64,000 nt of DNA, from assembly GCA_039814575.1 (NCBI GenBank), contig JBCCAY010000006.1, forward strand, positions 124,001 to 188,000, written 5' to 3'. The stretch's first letter is position 1, and each line of letters starts with the position of its first letter. The stretch comes from MED-G105 sp039814575. GTDB taxonomy: Bacteria; Pseudomonadota; Alphaproteobacteria; Caulobacterales; Parvularculaceae. The notes beneath the pieces are model-generated. The model was given only the letters and a program-made list of their open reading frames with translations, did not search any database and was not told the DNA's origin. A program made the position numbers and the translations under genes. Positions 52,840 through 61,726 of the stretch are shown piece by piece.

Positions 52840-53793
52840 TTAGGAGAACAATAGCGATGATAGCCGCCGGCGTCCCTTCAGCGTTAGCGCATCGGTTGGG
52901 CCGAGCGCATCAAAAACCGTCAATAGTTTTTGCCGCGCCGCGCCTTCATTCCAATCGCGATCACGCTCGATGATCGACAACAAACGATCCATCCCGGCAG
53001 CCATGTCGCCGGCGCCGATCAACGCCTCAGCAAGCGCAAAGGCAGCATCTAGATTGTTCGGATCAGCATCAGCCGCCGCCGCCAAAGCGGCCGCCTCGCC
53101 GGCTTCGACGCTGCTCGAGGCGAGCGCAAGACGCGCCGCTATGTCGGCGATCGCGGGGTCGTCTCGGCGCGCCTCGGGCACCATCTCAAAAACTTGCTGC
53201 GCGCCATCCGTATCGCCAAGAGCGATGCGGCATCTGGCGAGCCCGCCAAGCGCGCGGGCATAGATGTCTTCTTGTTCGGGGCCCACCGCTTCGGCGGTCG
53301 CCGCAAAAGCGTCCGCGGCTTCAGCCGCTTGCCCGTCCGCCAACGCCGCCTCCGCCGCGGTGAGAATTTCGTTGAAGTCTGGCGCGCCAGCCGGCCCTCC
53401 AGCGCCAGGCAACGACGTTAGTCGTTCAATAAACGCCTTGACCTCGCTGTCAGGCAGCGCACCCTGAAAGCCGTCAACCGGTCGCCCTTGAAAGAACGCA
53501 TAAACCGTCGGCACGGACTGAATGCGCAATTGGCTGGCCAACATCTGGTTTTTATCGATATCGACTTTCGCGAGGCGAACCGCGCCGCCGGCCGCCGTCA
53601 CATGCTTTTCAAGCACGGGCGTCAGGGTTTTGCAGGGTTGACACCAAGTCGCCCAAAAATCGACGATCACCGGCATCGACATCGACGCCTCAATAACGTC
53701 TTTCTCAAACGTCTCGATCGTCACATCGATGATCGCCGAGCCGCCGCCGGCAGCGGGAGCGTCAGCGAGCGTTGTGGTGAAGTCCTGAACCAT
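52840..53793 (-). CDS. Thioredoxin-TPR protein (YbbN/CnoX-like)
   Basis: A 317-residue protein with an N-terminal thioredoxin fold (DFWATWCQPCKTL active site, SVPTVYAFFQG cis-Pro loop) and a C-terminal TPR-like helical half (about 150-315). The family holds redox-sensitive client proteins and cooperates with chaperones. Here the CxxC pair is complete (CQPC), whereas E. coli YbbN has SxxC. Start at 53793 (MVQDFTTTLAD). Confidence 0.9.
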   Translation of the reverse strand: MVQDFTTTLADAPAAGGGSAIIDVTIETFEKDVIEASMSMPVIVDFWATWCQPCKTLTPVLEKHVTAAGGAVRLAKVDIDKNQMLASQLRIQSVPTVYAFFQGRPVDGFQGALPDSEVKAFIERLTSLPGAGGPAGAPDFNEILTAAEAALADGQAAEAADAFAATAEAVGPEQEDIYARALGGLARCRIALGDTDGAQQVFEMVPEARRDDPAIADIAARLALASSSVEAGEAAALAAAADADPNNLDAAFALAEALIGAGDMAAGMDRLLSIIERDRDWNEGAARQKLLTVFDALGPTDALTLKGRRRLSSLLFS

Positions 53794-53888
53794 ACTGTCT
53801 TGTCTACCCCGTCTATGAACCGCCATGAACCGCGATTGGCACGTCACCGTCTACCCGGCGCTAACCGATCTAACCGCTCGCGCCAATA

Positions 53889-54515
53889 TCAATCGGTATC
53901 AATCGGCGCGCCTTCCGGCGTCGTAATTTGAACAGCCTCTCCGGCAAAGTCTGCAAGCACGGGAGAAAAGCCGCAATCGCGTGCAAAAAGCAATAAATCC
54001 GCTGGATATATGGCGGTTGACGCGGTGTTTTCCAAGGGATGAAACCACACGCGCGGACCCTCGCGCGGCAATTGCGCCGGGTCGGCGCCGAGATCCTCAT
54101 CGGGTTCAGCCGCGGTTCCGGAGAAAAGCGCGGCGTCAAAGGCCACAGCGCGAAGAGCGGCGGGATCTGCATTGATAAGCGCAAACGGCGTCACAGAGCC
54201 CGGCGCCACGCCAAGAATCTCAATCATCAGCTCCGGCTTTCCGAACGACAGACGGCCCTTCGCGCCGACGGCTTTTCCAAACGCCACAAGATCAACGACG
54301 GTGTCGCAGTGCGCCGACAGCAAAAACAAATTACCCTTCTTGTCTTTCAAAAACAGGTTCTTCGTATGCCGGCCAGGCATCGTCAACTTGAGATCTCTGC
54401 CTTCATCAACCGTCATTATCGGCGGATGATCGACGGTTTCCGACGGGACGCCGAGGCGGTCGAAACGATCAAAGAGTTTTTGTCTCGGATTGCTTAAGGA
54501 CGATTGGTGCGGCAC
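53889..54515 (-). CDS. Prolyl-tRNA editing protein (YbaK/ProX family)
   Basis: A 208-residue trans-editing deacylase that removes alanine from mischarged tRNA-Pro. TMPGRHTKNLFLKDKKG and FGKPELMIEILGVAPGSVTPFAL (cores) are the ProX signatures, with the conserved Lys in KNLFLKD. Length somewhat longer than YbaK, as in the ProXp-ala group. Last chromosomal-backbone protein gene before the tRNA-Gly. Confidence 0.88.
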   Translation of the reverse strand: MPHQSSLSNPRQKLFDRFDRLGVPSETVDHPPIMTVDEGRDLKLTMPGRHTKNLFLKDKKGNLFLLSAHCDTVVDLVAFGKAVGAKGRLSFGKPELMIEILGVAPGSVTPFALINADPAALRAVAFDAALFSGTAAEPDEDLGADPAQLPREGPRVWFHPLENTASTAIYPADLLLFARDCGFSPVLADFAGEAVQITTPEGAPIDTD

Positions 54516-54675
54516 GGGGAATTGTTCCGTTTTGGGATGCGGCGCATTGAAGTGAGCGGCCTTATAGGCTGCCGCGCTCCGAGACGGCGATCAAGGGCTC
54601 GCTTGCGCTTGCAAAGCGGCAAGCGGTCGGGCATAAGCACGCACTCGGAAGCGTTTATTCGCTTCCGATGGAGAC

Positions 54676-54750
54676 GCGGGCGTAGCTCAGGGGTAGAGCA
54701 TCACCTTGCCAAGGTGAGGGTCGTGCGTTCGAATCGCATCGCCCGCTCCA
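54676..54750 (+). tRNA. tRNA-Gly (GCC)
   Basis: A complete cloverleaf: acceptor GCGGGCG with CGCCCGC, D arm around GCTCAGGGGTAGAGC, anticodon stem TCACC/GGTGA with loop TTGCCAA (anticodon GCC), T arm with GTTCGAATC, discriminator T and encoded CCA at 54748-54750. A tyrosine integrase gene follows 116 bases later in the same direction, so the 3' end is the probable integration site of the island. Confidence 0.97.
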
Positions 54751-54865
54751 GATACTTTTCATAATTATTTAGCATAATCAGCAAGTTACGACCTATCGCA
54801 GCGCTGCCTTATTGCGCCCATCTCTATTTTGTGTACCATTATGCGGACCATAGGACTCTAGCCAA

Positions 54866-56250
54866 TTGCCGGAAGACACCAAGAATCTCGAGCTTCGCGG
54901 CGGCCGTTGGCACTACAACCGCCGCGTCCCAACGCGGTTTCTTCCCTTCGAAACGCGCGGGCGAATCCGCGTTTCCCTCAAGACGAAGTCGCTCGACACG
55001 GCCCGCGCACGTCGCGACGCGCTCATGGAGGCGGACGATCTCTATTGGGCCTCACTGACAGGCATCGACGACGACGCCGTCGGAGATGCAGCGGCCGCCG
55101 CGCAAAGACGGGTCGCTGAGCGCCGATATAAGGCGGCAAGCCTTCGCGCGCTTGCCCGTGGCTTTTTACATACATGCCAGCCGCCGACCTCGCCGAGACC
55201 GCTGAGCTCGGGACTATCATTGAACGCCTGAAGATCATCGACGCGTCTGACACCGGGACCTCGAGCGCCCAGGAGAAAGCCGAAGCGGAAGCTTTACTCG
55301 GCGGTGTCGAAGAGCCACCCCTGACAATCTCAGAAGCGTTCGACGTCTACTGCCGCGAGATCGTCGCCGCTGAACTTGTCGGCAAATCAGACTCGCAGCG
55401 GCGACTGTGGCGAAAGACAAAGAACCGCGGCGTCCAGTACTTTATCGATCTCGTCGGCGACAAACCAATGACCGCCGTCACCCGGCAAGACGCACGGCAC
55501 TATTTTAATTGGTGGAAGGACCGGATCGTTCCTTTGGACGGCAAAGAGGCGTTGAGCGCGAATACCGCCAACCGGGACCTCGGTAGTGTCAGGGTCCTGT
55601 TCGACGCTTACTTCAAACACATCGGGCAAGAAGACAGCGTAAACCCATTCCGCAACCTTTCGTTCAAGTCGAAAAAGTCAAAGGGCAAGTTCCTTCCCTT
55701 CAAAGATGATTGGGTACGATCGAAGATACTGGTGCTCGGACTTTTCGACGACATCAATCCCGAAGCGCGTCACATCCTTTTTGCTCTTATCGAAACGGGT
55801 TGCAGACCCGGCGAGATCGGCAATCTGATGGAAGAGGACATTATCCTCGACCACGAGGTTCCGCATATCCGCATACGACCTAAGAAACACCGTGAAATCA
55901 AAACGGATGCTTCAATCCGCGAGATACCGTTACTGGGCGTTTCGCTAGAGGCGATGCGCGCCTTCCCGACAGGCTTTCCGCGATATCGCGACAAACCGGA
56001 TCTCTTGTCTGCGAATTTGATGAAGGCGCTGAGCGCTCGGGCTTTGTTCCCGACGCCAGACCACAAGGTCTACTCATTTCGGCACAGCTTCGAAAAGCGA
56101 ATGCTCGAGGCGGGCTTGGATCACGACCTGCGCCTCACGTTTATGGGCCATACGAACAAAAGGCCTGCCTATGGCGACGGCGGCTCGCTGCCCTTTAGGC
56201 GCGATGAACTGACGAAGATTGTTCATCCATTTCCGAAAGGGCTCGTCTAG
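54866..56250 (+). pseudogene. Tyrosine integrase, broken by one-base frameshift
   Basis: Two overlapping frames encode one integrase. The first (54866-55231, ending shortly past its true end) gives the N-terminal DUF6538-type domain (LRGGRWHYNRRVP, RVSLKTKSLDTARARR); the second, two bases out of phase, gives the rest from about TYMPAADLAE. They meet at a T5 run near 55163-55167; one more T would restore a single frame reading GFFTYMPA. The catalytic half is intact: Arg in ETGCRPGEIG, FRHSF with Tyr in place of the first His of HxxR, GH, and Tyr in the final AYGDG. It is either a real disruption, a sequencing slip, or expressed by slippage. Confidence 0.8.
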
Positions 56251-56431
56251 GGCCGTTCAAATTTTTAACGCCCGTGGATAGGTAAGGGTGCAACCGCGCC
56301 TTCCGGGAATTGATTGCTGACAACTCAGTCTCAAGGCGCTCAAACAAAGGCCAGTAGGCGTCACCATAGCGATCTACGATCCTGGCGGCGATCCGAAGAG
56401 CAGCTTCAATATCGGCTTTTGCACTTTCCAT
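56195..56431 (-). CDS. Small conserved-type hypothetical protein
   Basis: A 78-residue protein with the pattern AARIVDRYGDAYWPLFERLE, which I associate with short hypothetical proteins in alphaproteobacteria, often beside integrases. It overlaps the last 56 bases of the integrase on the opposite strand. The longer frame up to 56524 adds Arg/Cys-rich residues unlike the core, so the start at 56431 is preferred. No domain known. The 56432-56643 gap shows nothing else. Confidence 0.5.
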   Translation of the reverse strand: MESAKADIEAALRIAARIVDRYGDAYWPLFERLETELSAINSRKARLHPYLSTGVKNLNGPRRALSEMDEQSSSVHRA

Positions 56432-56643
56432 GCGCTGATTTTGACGCTCGCCGAAGAAGGCAAAAAGCTCCGAAATACACACTCTGATGCAAACAATCGC
56501 ATGTCGTCGCGAAAACACCCTCACCCTTGCGCCGTGGAAAGAGTTTTAGCGCGCGTTCCCGCTTAAATACCCGAAAGGTGACCGAAATGAGAAAAGAGAG
56601 CTCACAGGCTCCCTTTTCTGCAACAGCATCGATCTCGTCTGCG

Positions 56644-58545
56644 CTATAAGCTTTTGGGATCTATGGGGTTTGTTCCCGCCTCGAGTTCGCTACGGTCATC
56701 AACACCATCACCATCCGAATCAGCTTTGTAAGGAAATGTACCGGCCCGTCGCTCGCTTGCATTGGAGATGCCGTCCCCGTCGATATCCCGATCTCGGGAA
56801 TCCTCGATACCGTCTCCGTCCGTATCCGCCCATTTACTTGGATCGTTTGGATAGCCGTCGAACGCATCTTCGACACCATCGCCATCCGCGTCCACACCGA
56901 GCGGAACAGTCACATCGAGCCATTCGCTGATCGCGTCGGTGACAACTCCCGTCGCCATGTCAGCCCCAACGACGGCGTAGAATTGGCTCATATGGTATGG
57001 TCGCTGCTCATAGGGCAATCCCGTATGCACGCCTGGATTCCAGCCCGCCGGCCCAAGATGCCTCATCGACCAGGCCATGCTCCGCTGATCCGTGACCGTT
57101 GCTTGCGACTGCATGATGGTCGACAGCCACGGCGTTAGGACAAGCGTTGATATGATTTCTTGGATTTCTCTATCCGAATAATGCCGGCGCAACTCTTCAA
57201 TGTGTGCAGCTGTGGTTCTCCCCGGAAGCGTGCCGGCATCGCGCGCTAACCGAAACGCCGCCTTCTCGGCGTCAGAGAAATGCTCTGATCGTTCGAAATC
57301 CATGAGAGAACGGATTTTTTTGGCGACCATCGGCATTTCTGCCGCGGGCACTTTGTCATAAAGATAATCATCCTCGACTTCCTGGAACGTTCCGTAAGCG
57401 CCATGCGCCTGACAATGCACGCAGCCGCTTGCCAATTGATACACAAAGAACAGAGACCACTTCATTTGCAGGGTAATTGCTCGGTCACGCTGCAGTGTAA
57501 ACGCATCCATACCAAGCGTTCCGAGGCCACTTTTCCGACTCCAGGAGTTATCCAACTTATGGCGGTCGCTGAACGGCGCCCTAGTCTCCGGAACAACCGC
57601 AGGCGTGTAGTACTTGTAGTCATAGGCGGAAACATTGAACGCCGGAGTTCTAGCGGGCGGTGCGTTCGACGCGCCCGCGTCAGGCGCCTCCCACCGCAGA
57701 TACTCCGTAGGATAAAAATCGAATGGCTCTTCGATGCCATCTTGATCGCCATCAAACGTCATTTCGGAAACGCCATACCCGGTGATCTGATTTAGATAGT
57801 CTGTACGCAGTCTAGGCGCTCTGGCTGTTAAGTCTCCTGCCGTCCAATCGGCAACAAACTCATCATGCAATGCATCGATCATTGCCCCAACGAAAGGAGA
57901 CTTTCGTTGTTCTTTGCTACTGCTCGCATTGTGTCCTGGCGCCCAACCGACCGATTGAAGGTTCGCGTTCGCCCAATCTAACGTTTCTTGGTCTGTTGCA
58001 ATCGGCACAATTTGGTCGTGTGTCGCCATTGCGGCATTGACGCCAGTTAGCTCGAACAGCTCAACAATCTGCCGGTCTGCGAACTGCATCCTCAATGCTG
58101 CATGGGTATCCGCTGTTACGCCCGTGGGGAGGTTTGACGCGAGATCCAAGTATTCAAACGCGGTCCGAATTCGATCGTCTTTAATGGATTCGACGTAGTC
58201 TTCAGACCAAACTTCTCGAATTTCCTCAATCGGAACACCGAGCTTAGACAATTGATACGCGCTACGCGCTTGGTGATGACCGCTGCCTGCTTGTATCATT
58301 TGATAGAGCGTAAACTTCCACTTCGTGGTCGCGTCGAACATCGCATCGGCATGGATCATCGTATCCGCAATGAGCAGATTTTCGTAAAAATCCCTTACAT
58401 TGCTAATGTCTATCTTGTGTCGGTCATAATACCGCATCTCTAAGTCTTGGGCGGGCGGCACTGGCGGCGTCTGGGCAAATGACGGCAGCGCAAGTAATGG
58501 GTGACCGAGCAGACAGGTTGTGGCGAGTAAAGCAATACGTTTCAC
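56644..58545 (-). CDS. Exported duplicated AhpD-like protein with calcium-binding-type repeats
   Basis: A 633-residue protein with a signal peptide (1-25, ending SFAQT). Two homologous units follow. Each starts DRHKID/L (41, 327), has an AhpD/carboxymuconolactone-decarboxylase-like helical core, a (V/A)GWxPG segment (199, 500), and ends in a DxDGD calcium-loop block that runs into FYP/GYP (264-279, 551-566). Unit 2 keeps the AhpD motif CVHCQAH (C375, C378, H381), a peroxidatic or redox site; unit 1 has SGHHQA instead, with both cysteines gone. The C-terminus (552-630) is a run of thrombospondin type 3-like repeats (DGDGIEDSRDRDIDGDG core). Probably periplasmic or surface, with catalysis only in unit 2. 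Its neighbour, three bases away, is the NTF2-fold gene. Confidence 0.75.
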   Translation of the reverse strand: MKRIALLATTCLLGHPLLALPSFAQTPPVPPAQDLEMRYYDRHKIDISNVRDFYENLLIADTMIHADAMFDATTKWKFTLYQMIQAGSGHHQARSAYQLSKLGVPIEEIREVWSEDYVESIKDDRIRTAFEYLDLASNLPTGVTADTHAALRMQFADRQIVELFELTGVNAAMATHDQIVPIATDQETLDWANANLQSVGWAPGHNASSSKEQRKSPFVGAMIDALHDEFVADWTAGDLTARAPRLRTDYLNQITGYGVSEMTFDGDQDGIEEPFDFYPTEYLRWEAPDAGASNAPPARTPAFNVSAYDYKYYTPAVVPETRAPFSDRHKLDNSWSRKSGLGTLGMDAFTLQRDRAITLQMKWSLFFVYQLASGCVHCQAHGAYGTFQEVEDDYLYDKVPAAEMPMVAKKIRSLMDFERSEHFSDAEKAAFRLARDAGTLPGRTTAAHIEELRRHYSDREIQEIISTLVLTPWLSTIMQSQATVTDQRSMAWSMRHLGPAGWNPGVHTGLPYEQRPYHMSQFYAVVGADMATGVVTDAISEWLDVTVPLGVDADGDGVEDAFDGYPNDPSKWADTDGDGIEDSRDRDIDGDGISNASERRAGTFPYKADSDGDGVDDRSELEAGTNPIDPKSL

Positions 58546-58548
58546 GGT

Positions 58549-59154
58549 TTATTCCCCCTGAAAATACTTGACGAACATGCCGTTCGCGTTCGCAGAATGG
58601 GTCGGCACTTCCTGGAGAACGTCCCAGTGCTCCTCAATCCGCCCATCCTTCCCGAAGAAGTACATATCGACAGCCGCCGTACCCAGATCATCTGGCTCTG
58701 CGTTATCTACATTACGAAAATTGACATGCGCCATCGCCCAATCACCGACGACGATGACTTTGTGCACGTCTATTTTTACGTCATATTGCGCAACGGATGA
58801 TGCAAAGAGCATAGCAATTGGATTTCGCCCATTTGGTACGCCCGTGCTGTGCTGAATATACGTATCGGACATAAACTCTTCCATCGTTTCACCCGATGGA
58901 TTCGTTGCAAACACGTCGTATAGCTTGAGAATGAAATCAGCGCGTTCTTGCCCAGCCTGATCTGCAACGATAATGTGGGTCTCGAATTCCTTCGGTACCG
59001 TATTGCGTTTGTCCATTTGTTGTTCTTGCGATTTGGTGGGGCGAGCAAAAGCCTCATCAGATAATTGCGCCGTTTGAGCTGACGCCCCCATCGACGCCGC
59101 GCCCAACCCCGCCATCGTCACGGCCGATATGAGTGTCCCCAGTCTCTTTTTCAT
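58549..59154 (-). CDS. Exported NTF2-fold (SnoaL-like) protein
   Basis: A 201-residue protein with signal peptide (1-27, ending MGASAQ) and a SnoaL-like domain from ~65: ADFILKLYDVFATNP, DTYIQHSTGVPNGRNPI with the typical His, AHVNFRNV, VDMYFFGKDGRIEEHWDVLQEVP (core). Such folds act as isomerases, cyclases or small-ligand binders. First gene of a two-gene unit with the AhpD-like protein. Divergent from the porin gene across 283 bases that should hold both promoters. Confidence 0.8.
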   Translation of the reverse strand: MKKRLGTLISAVTMAGLGAASMGASAQTAQLSDEAFARPTKSQEQQMDKRNTVPKEFETHIIVADQAGQERADFILKLYDVFATNPSGETMEEFMSDTYIQHSTGVPNGRNPIAMLFASSVAQYDVKIDVHKVIVVGDWAMAHVNFRNVDNAEPDDLGTAAVDMYFFGKDGRIEEHWDVLQEVPTHSANANGMFVKYFQGE

Positions 59155-59437
59155 CTAAACAGACTCCTTTCGAATAGTGTGATGACGGTGCTCGAAAGGC
59201 GCCCCGGCGCTTCAAAAAATATTGGCCTGCGAACAATGCGTTAGAAGCGATCGAACCCAATCGTTACCGCCGATTCTGTAGCTCATCCCGACGAACGGCA
59301 AAACGCACTGTGGCGCGCAGCGCATGCGCAATTGGGTCACTTGAGAACCGAATGCGCGGAAGCGACAGTCTAACTTCGTCCGAATATTTCTACTGAAACT
59401 CGTCGTCGAATTTCAGGATATAAGAACGGAACTTAGG

Positions 59438-60898
59438 ATGTTGAGATACATTGGGAGGTTACGAAAAAGAGAGGTAATACTCTCCCTGCTAGTTACCAGT
59501 GCGTTTACTTCGCCTTCATTCGCACAAGATCAGGTGGAGGAGGTGGAAGCCCTTCGAAGGGAGGTTGCCGAGCTACGTGCACTCGTGGAAACACTTCTCA
59601 AATCCGAGGCGGACCCAGCGGATATTGAGTCGGATCCGGGCGCCGGTCGCCAATCTCCAAAACTCAACGACGACGTTACGATCGTCCAGATACCGCAATC
59701 TGGGCCCCGAACGGATACATCTCAGGATGCTAATGACAGTGACGAGTTAGTGGAGACTGTTCTCAGCCCTAGACAACCTCTCGGGCGTTTCCCAGACGAC
59801 GCGATCGTCACGGCAGGGGAGTTTGACCGTTCGATCAAGGTTCCGGGCACGCCCGGCTCCTTCAGAATTGGCGGGTTGGTGCAGGTCAATGCGAACTACG
59901 ATACCGACAACCAAGGCTTTCAATTCATCGGCACCCCGCCAACAATTCCACTTGATGGCGCCGTTGACGATGGCTCCGATCAGTTCGCGATCCATGCACG
60001 TCACAGCCGTGTGAATTTCGACTATAGAGCGCCCACGCAACTTGGAGATTTTAGAACCTTCGTAGAATTCGATTTCTTTGGCGATGGCAATCAGTTTACG
60101 AACGACTTTGACCTTCGGTTGCGCCATGCCGCAGCTGAGCTAGGGCCTTTGAAGATCGGCCAGTTCTGGTCGGGCTTCGTCGATGTATTCTCTTTTCCGG
60201 AAACCGCTGACCCTGGTGGACCTCTTGCGGCGCCCGTCCTGAGAAATCCGGGCATCTACTACGTGCAAGGTGAACGGCAAGGTTCGAACTGGGGAATCGG
60301 GATCGAAAACCCGGCAGCCGATTTGGGCGGAAATGAAGAGTTCCTCGCGTCAGAATCCGCGCCAAACGTTGTAGCCTTTGCTCAACTTCAACGCGACTGG
60401 GGTCACCTTCGAGTCGCGGGGCTTGGCGTTCAACTCAAGTCAGATGCCGACACAGATTATGGCGGCGGTGTTCATGTGTCAGGTAGAGTACAAACGCCGT
60501 TCACAGGGTCGGAAAAGAACAACATCTCTTTTGCAACCCAGTTTGGCGCCGGCATCACGCACTATTTCTCTTCGTTTGTGGGCAGTTTAGACGGTTTGAT
60601 TGGCGAAGATGGCGAGGTCGAGTCGACAGAATTGCTAGGCGCTTTTGTTGGGTATCAACACTTTTGGACAGATCGCTGGCGTTCGACGGTCACAGCAAGT
60701 TTTTTCGATTTGGACCAACCGTTTGGCGCTGATCCTCTCTCTTTCGACAACGCAGAGCGTTTTAGCCTGAATTTGTTTTATACGCCGATTGATGGCGCAA
60801 CGTTTGGGTTGGAAGGCATCTACAACTCACTCGAGACTGTCGATGGTTCTGATGGTGAAGGTGTTCGGATCGAATTTGTCGGACGTTTTGACTTCTGA
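59438..60898 (+). CDS. DcaP-like outer membrane porin
   Basis: A 486-residue protein: signal peptide (about 1-30, hydrophobic stretch ILSLLVTSAFTSPSFA), a short coiled coil (VEEVEALRREVAELRALVE), a polar linker, then from ~125 a beta-barrel of alternating strands (SFRIGGLVQVNANYD, FVEFDFFGDGN, HAAAELGPLKIGQFW, GYQHFWTDRWRSTV) ending in RFDF, with the C-terminal Phe recognised by BAM. This is the DcaP family layout; members take up dicarboxylates or other small acids. Divergent from SnoaL/AhpD genes, so it may share their control region. Confidence 0.85.
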   Translation: MLRYIGRLRKREVILSLLVTSAFTSPSFAQDQVEEVEALRREVAELRALVETLLKSEADPADIESDPGAGRQSPKLNDDVTIVQIPQSGPRTDTSQDANDSDELVETVLSPRQPLGRFPDDAIVTAGEFDRSIKVPGTPGSFRIGGLVQVNANYDTDNQGFQFIGTPPTIPLDGAVDDGSDQFAIHARHSRVNFDYRAPTQLGDFRTFVEFDFFGDGNQFTNDFDLRLRHAAAELGPLKIGQFWSGFVDVFSFPETADPGGPLAAPVLRNPGIYYVQGERQGSNWGIGIENPAADLGGNEEFLASESAPNVVAFAQLQRDWGHLRVAGLGVQLKSDADTDYGGGVHVSGRVQTPFTGSEKNNISFATQFGAGITHYFSSFVGSLDGLIGEDGEVESTELLGAFVGYQHFWTDRWRSTVTASFFDLDQPFGADPLSFDNAERFSLNLFYTPIDGATFGLEGIYNSLETVDGSDGEGVRIEFVGRFDF

Positions 60899-60913
60899 TC
60901 CATCGCAAGCCGC

Positions 60914-61726
60914 CTAACCAGGGCGCCACGCGAGTTCATCAGTCCACGTCAAAGGAGGATCTTCTAACGGCCGGTCAAAAAGTCCGCTCGGTCTGTTCCC
61001 AGCTAGGTCTTCAAGCTGTTCATCTATTATCAAATAATGCGTGGCGCTTGGCCAAGGGCTTGTTGGCGTAAAACGCCAGACACTTTCGTCTTGATCCAGT
61101 CTAATCGACCCAGAAACTGTTGAACCCGCCGCTTCTCTTATCCGAAGTCGATACGCAAGTGAGATGTGATCATGTGGGCTGCCCAAATCCACGATTAATG
61201 GATCAAGCGTCCCGGCCTTTGGCACCGTAATTTTCCATTCACTGGGTTTAGGAGGGCTGTAGTCCGGGGCGACGGCTAAAAACTCAAATACTGCGTCACG
61301 CCCCCGCTCACAATCGACGTCTCCTATCCATGTCTGATTGACAAGGAGAGAATACTTTTCCCCTGGCGTTAGGGCTCTTCCGAGAGTTTCATGAGCCCGA
61401 AGTCCTGTTTTGACCCTGCCCGGATCAAGAAGCAGCGTTAGTCGTCGACGATCTGGCGACCAAAGATCATAACGGTTTGACAGAAAGACGCCGTCGATGA
61501 CCCTGCCTTCTGAATCTCTCAAGGAAATATGTTCAAGGATGTTCGGAGACCTGACCGGATACGGAAAATATAAGTAAATCCGTAGGAGATTTGACGGCAG
61601 CTCCGACGCCGACGGGTATATCTCTATCTGATCCGTGTTACCCGAATTTTCACAAGCAGCTGCGGCTTCTGTTGACCATGACATCAAAATGAGGGCTGCG
61701 AAGAGCCAACTTAGATTATATGTCAT
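60914..61726 (-). CDS. Exported Ig-like domain protein, unknown function
   Basis: A 270-residue secreted protein with signal peptide (1-24). It looks like two beta-sandwich domains of the SbsA/Ig-like type: LLRIYLYFPYPVR, then LTLLLDPGRVKTGLRAHETLG (core) and YSLLVNQTW, and a second block with GSPHDHIS, EDLAGN. I recognise the LDPGRVKxGL pattern from conserved uncharacterised secreted proteins only. It overlaps the lipoprotein gene by four bases and is read after it. A cysteine pair may form a disulfide. Confidence 0.6.
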   Translation of the reverse strand: MTYNLSWLFAALILMSWSTEAAAACENSGNTDQIEIYPSASELPSNLLRIYLYFPYPVRSPNILEHISLRDSEGRVIDGVFLSNRYDLWSPDRRRLTLLLDPGRVKTGLRAHETLGRALTPGEKYSLLVNQTWIGDVDCERGRDAVFEFLAVAPDYSPPKPSEWKITVPKAGTLDPLIVDLGSPHDHISLAYRLRIREAAGSTVSGSIRLDQDESVWRFTPTSPWPSATHYLIIDEQLEDLAGNRPSGLFDRPLEDPPLTWTDELAWRPG

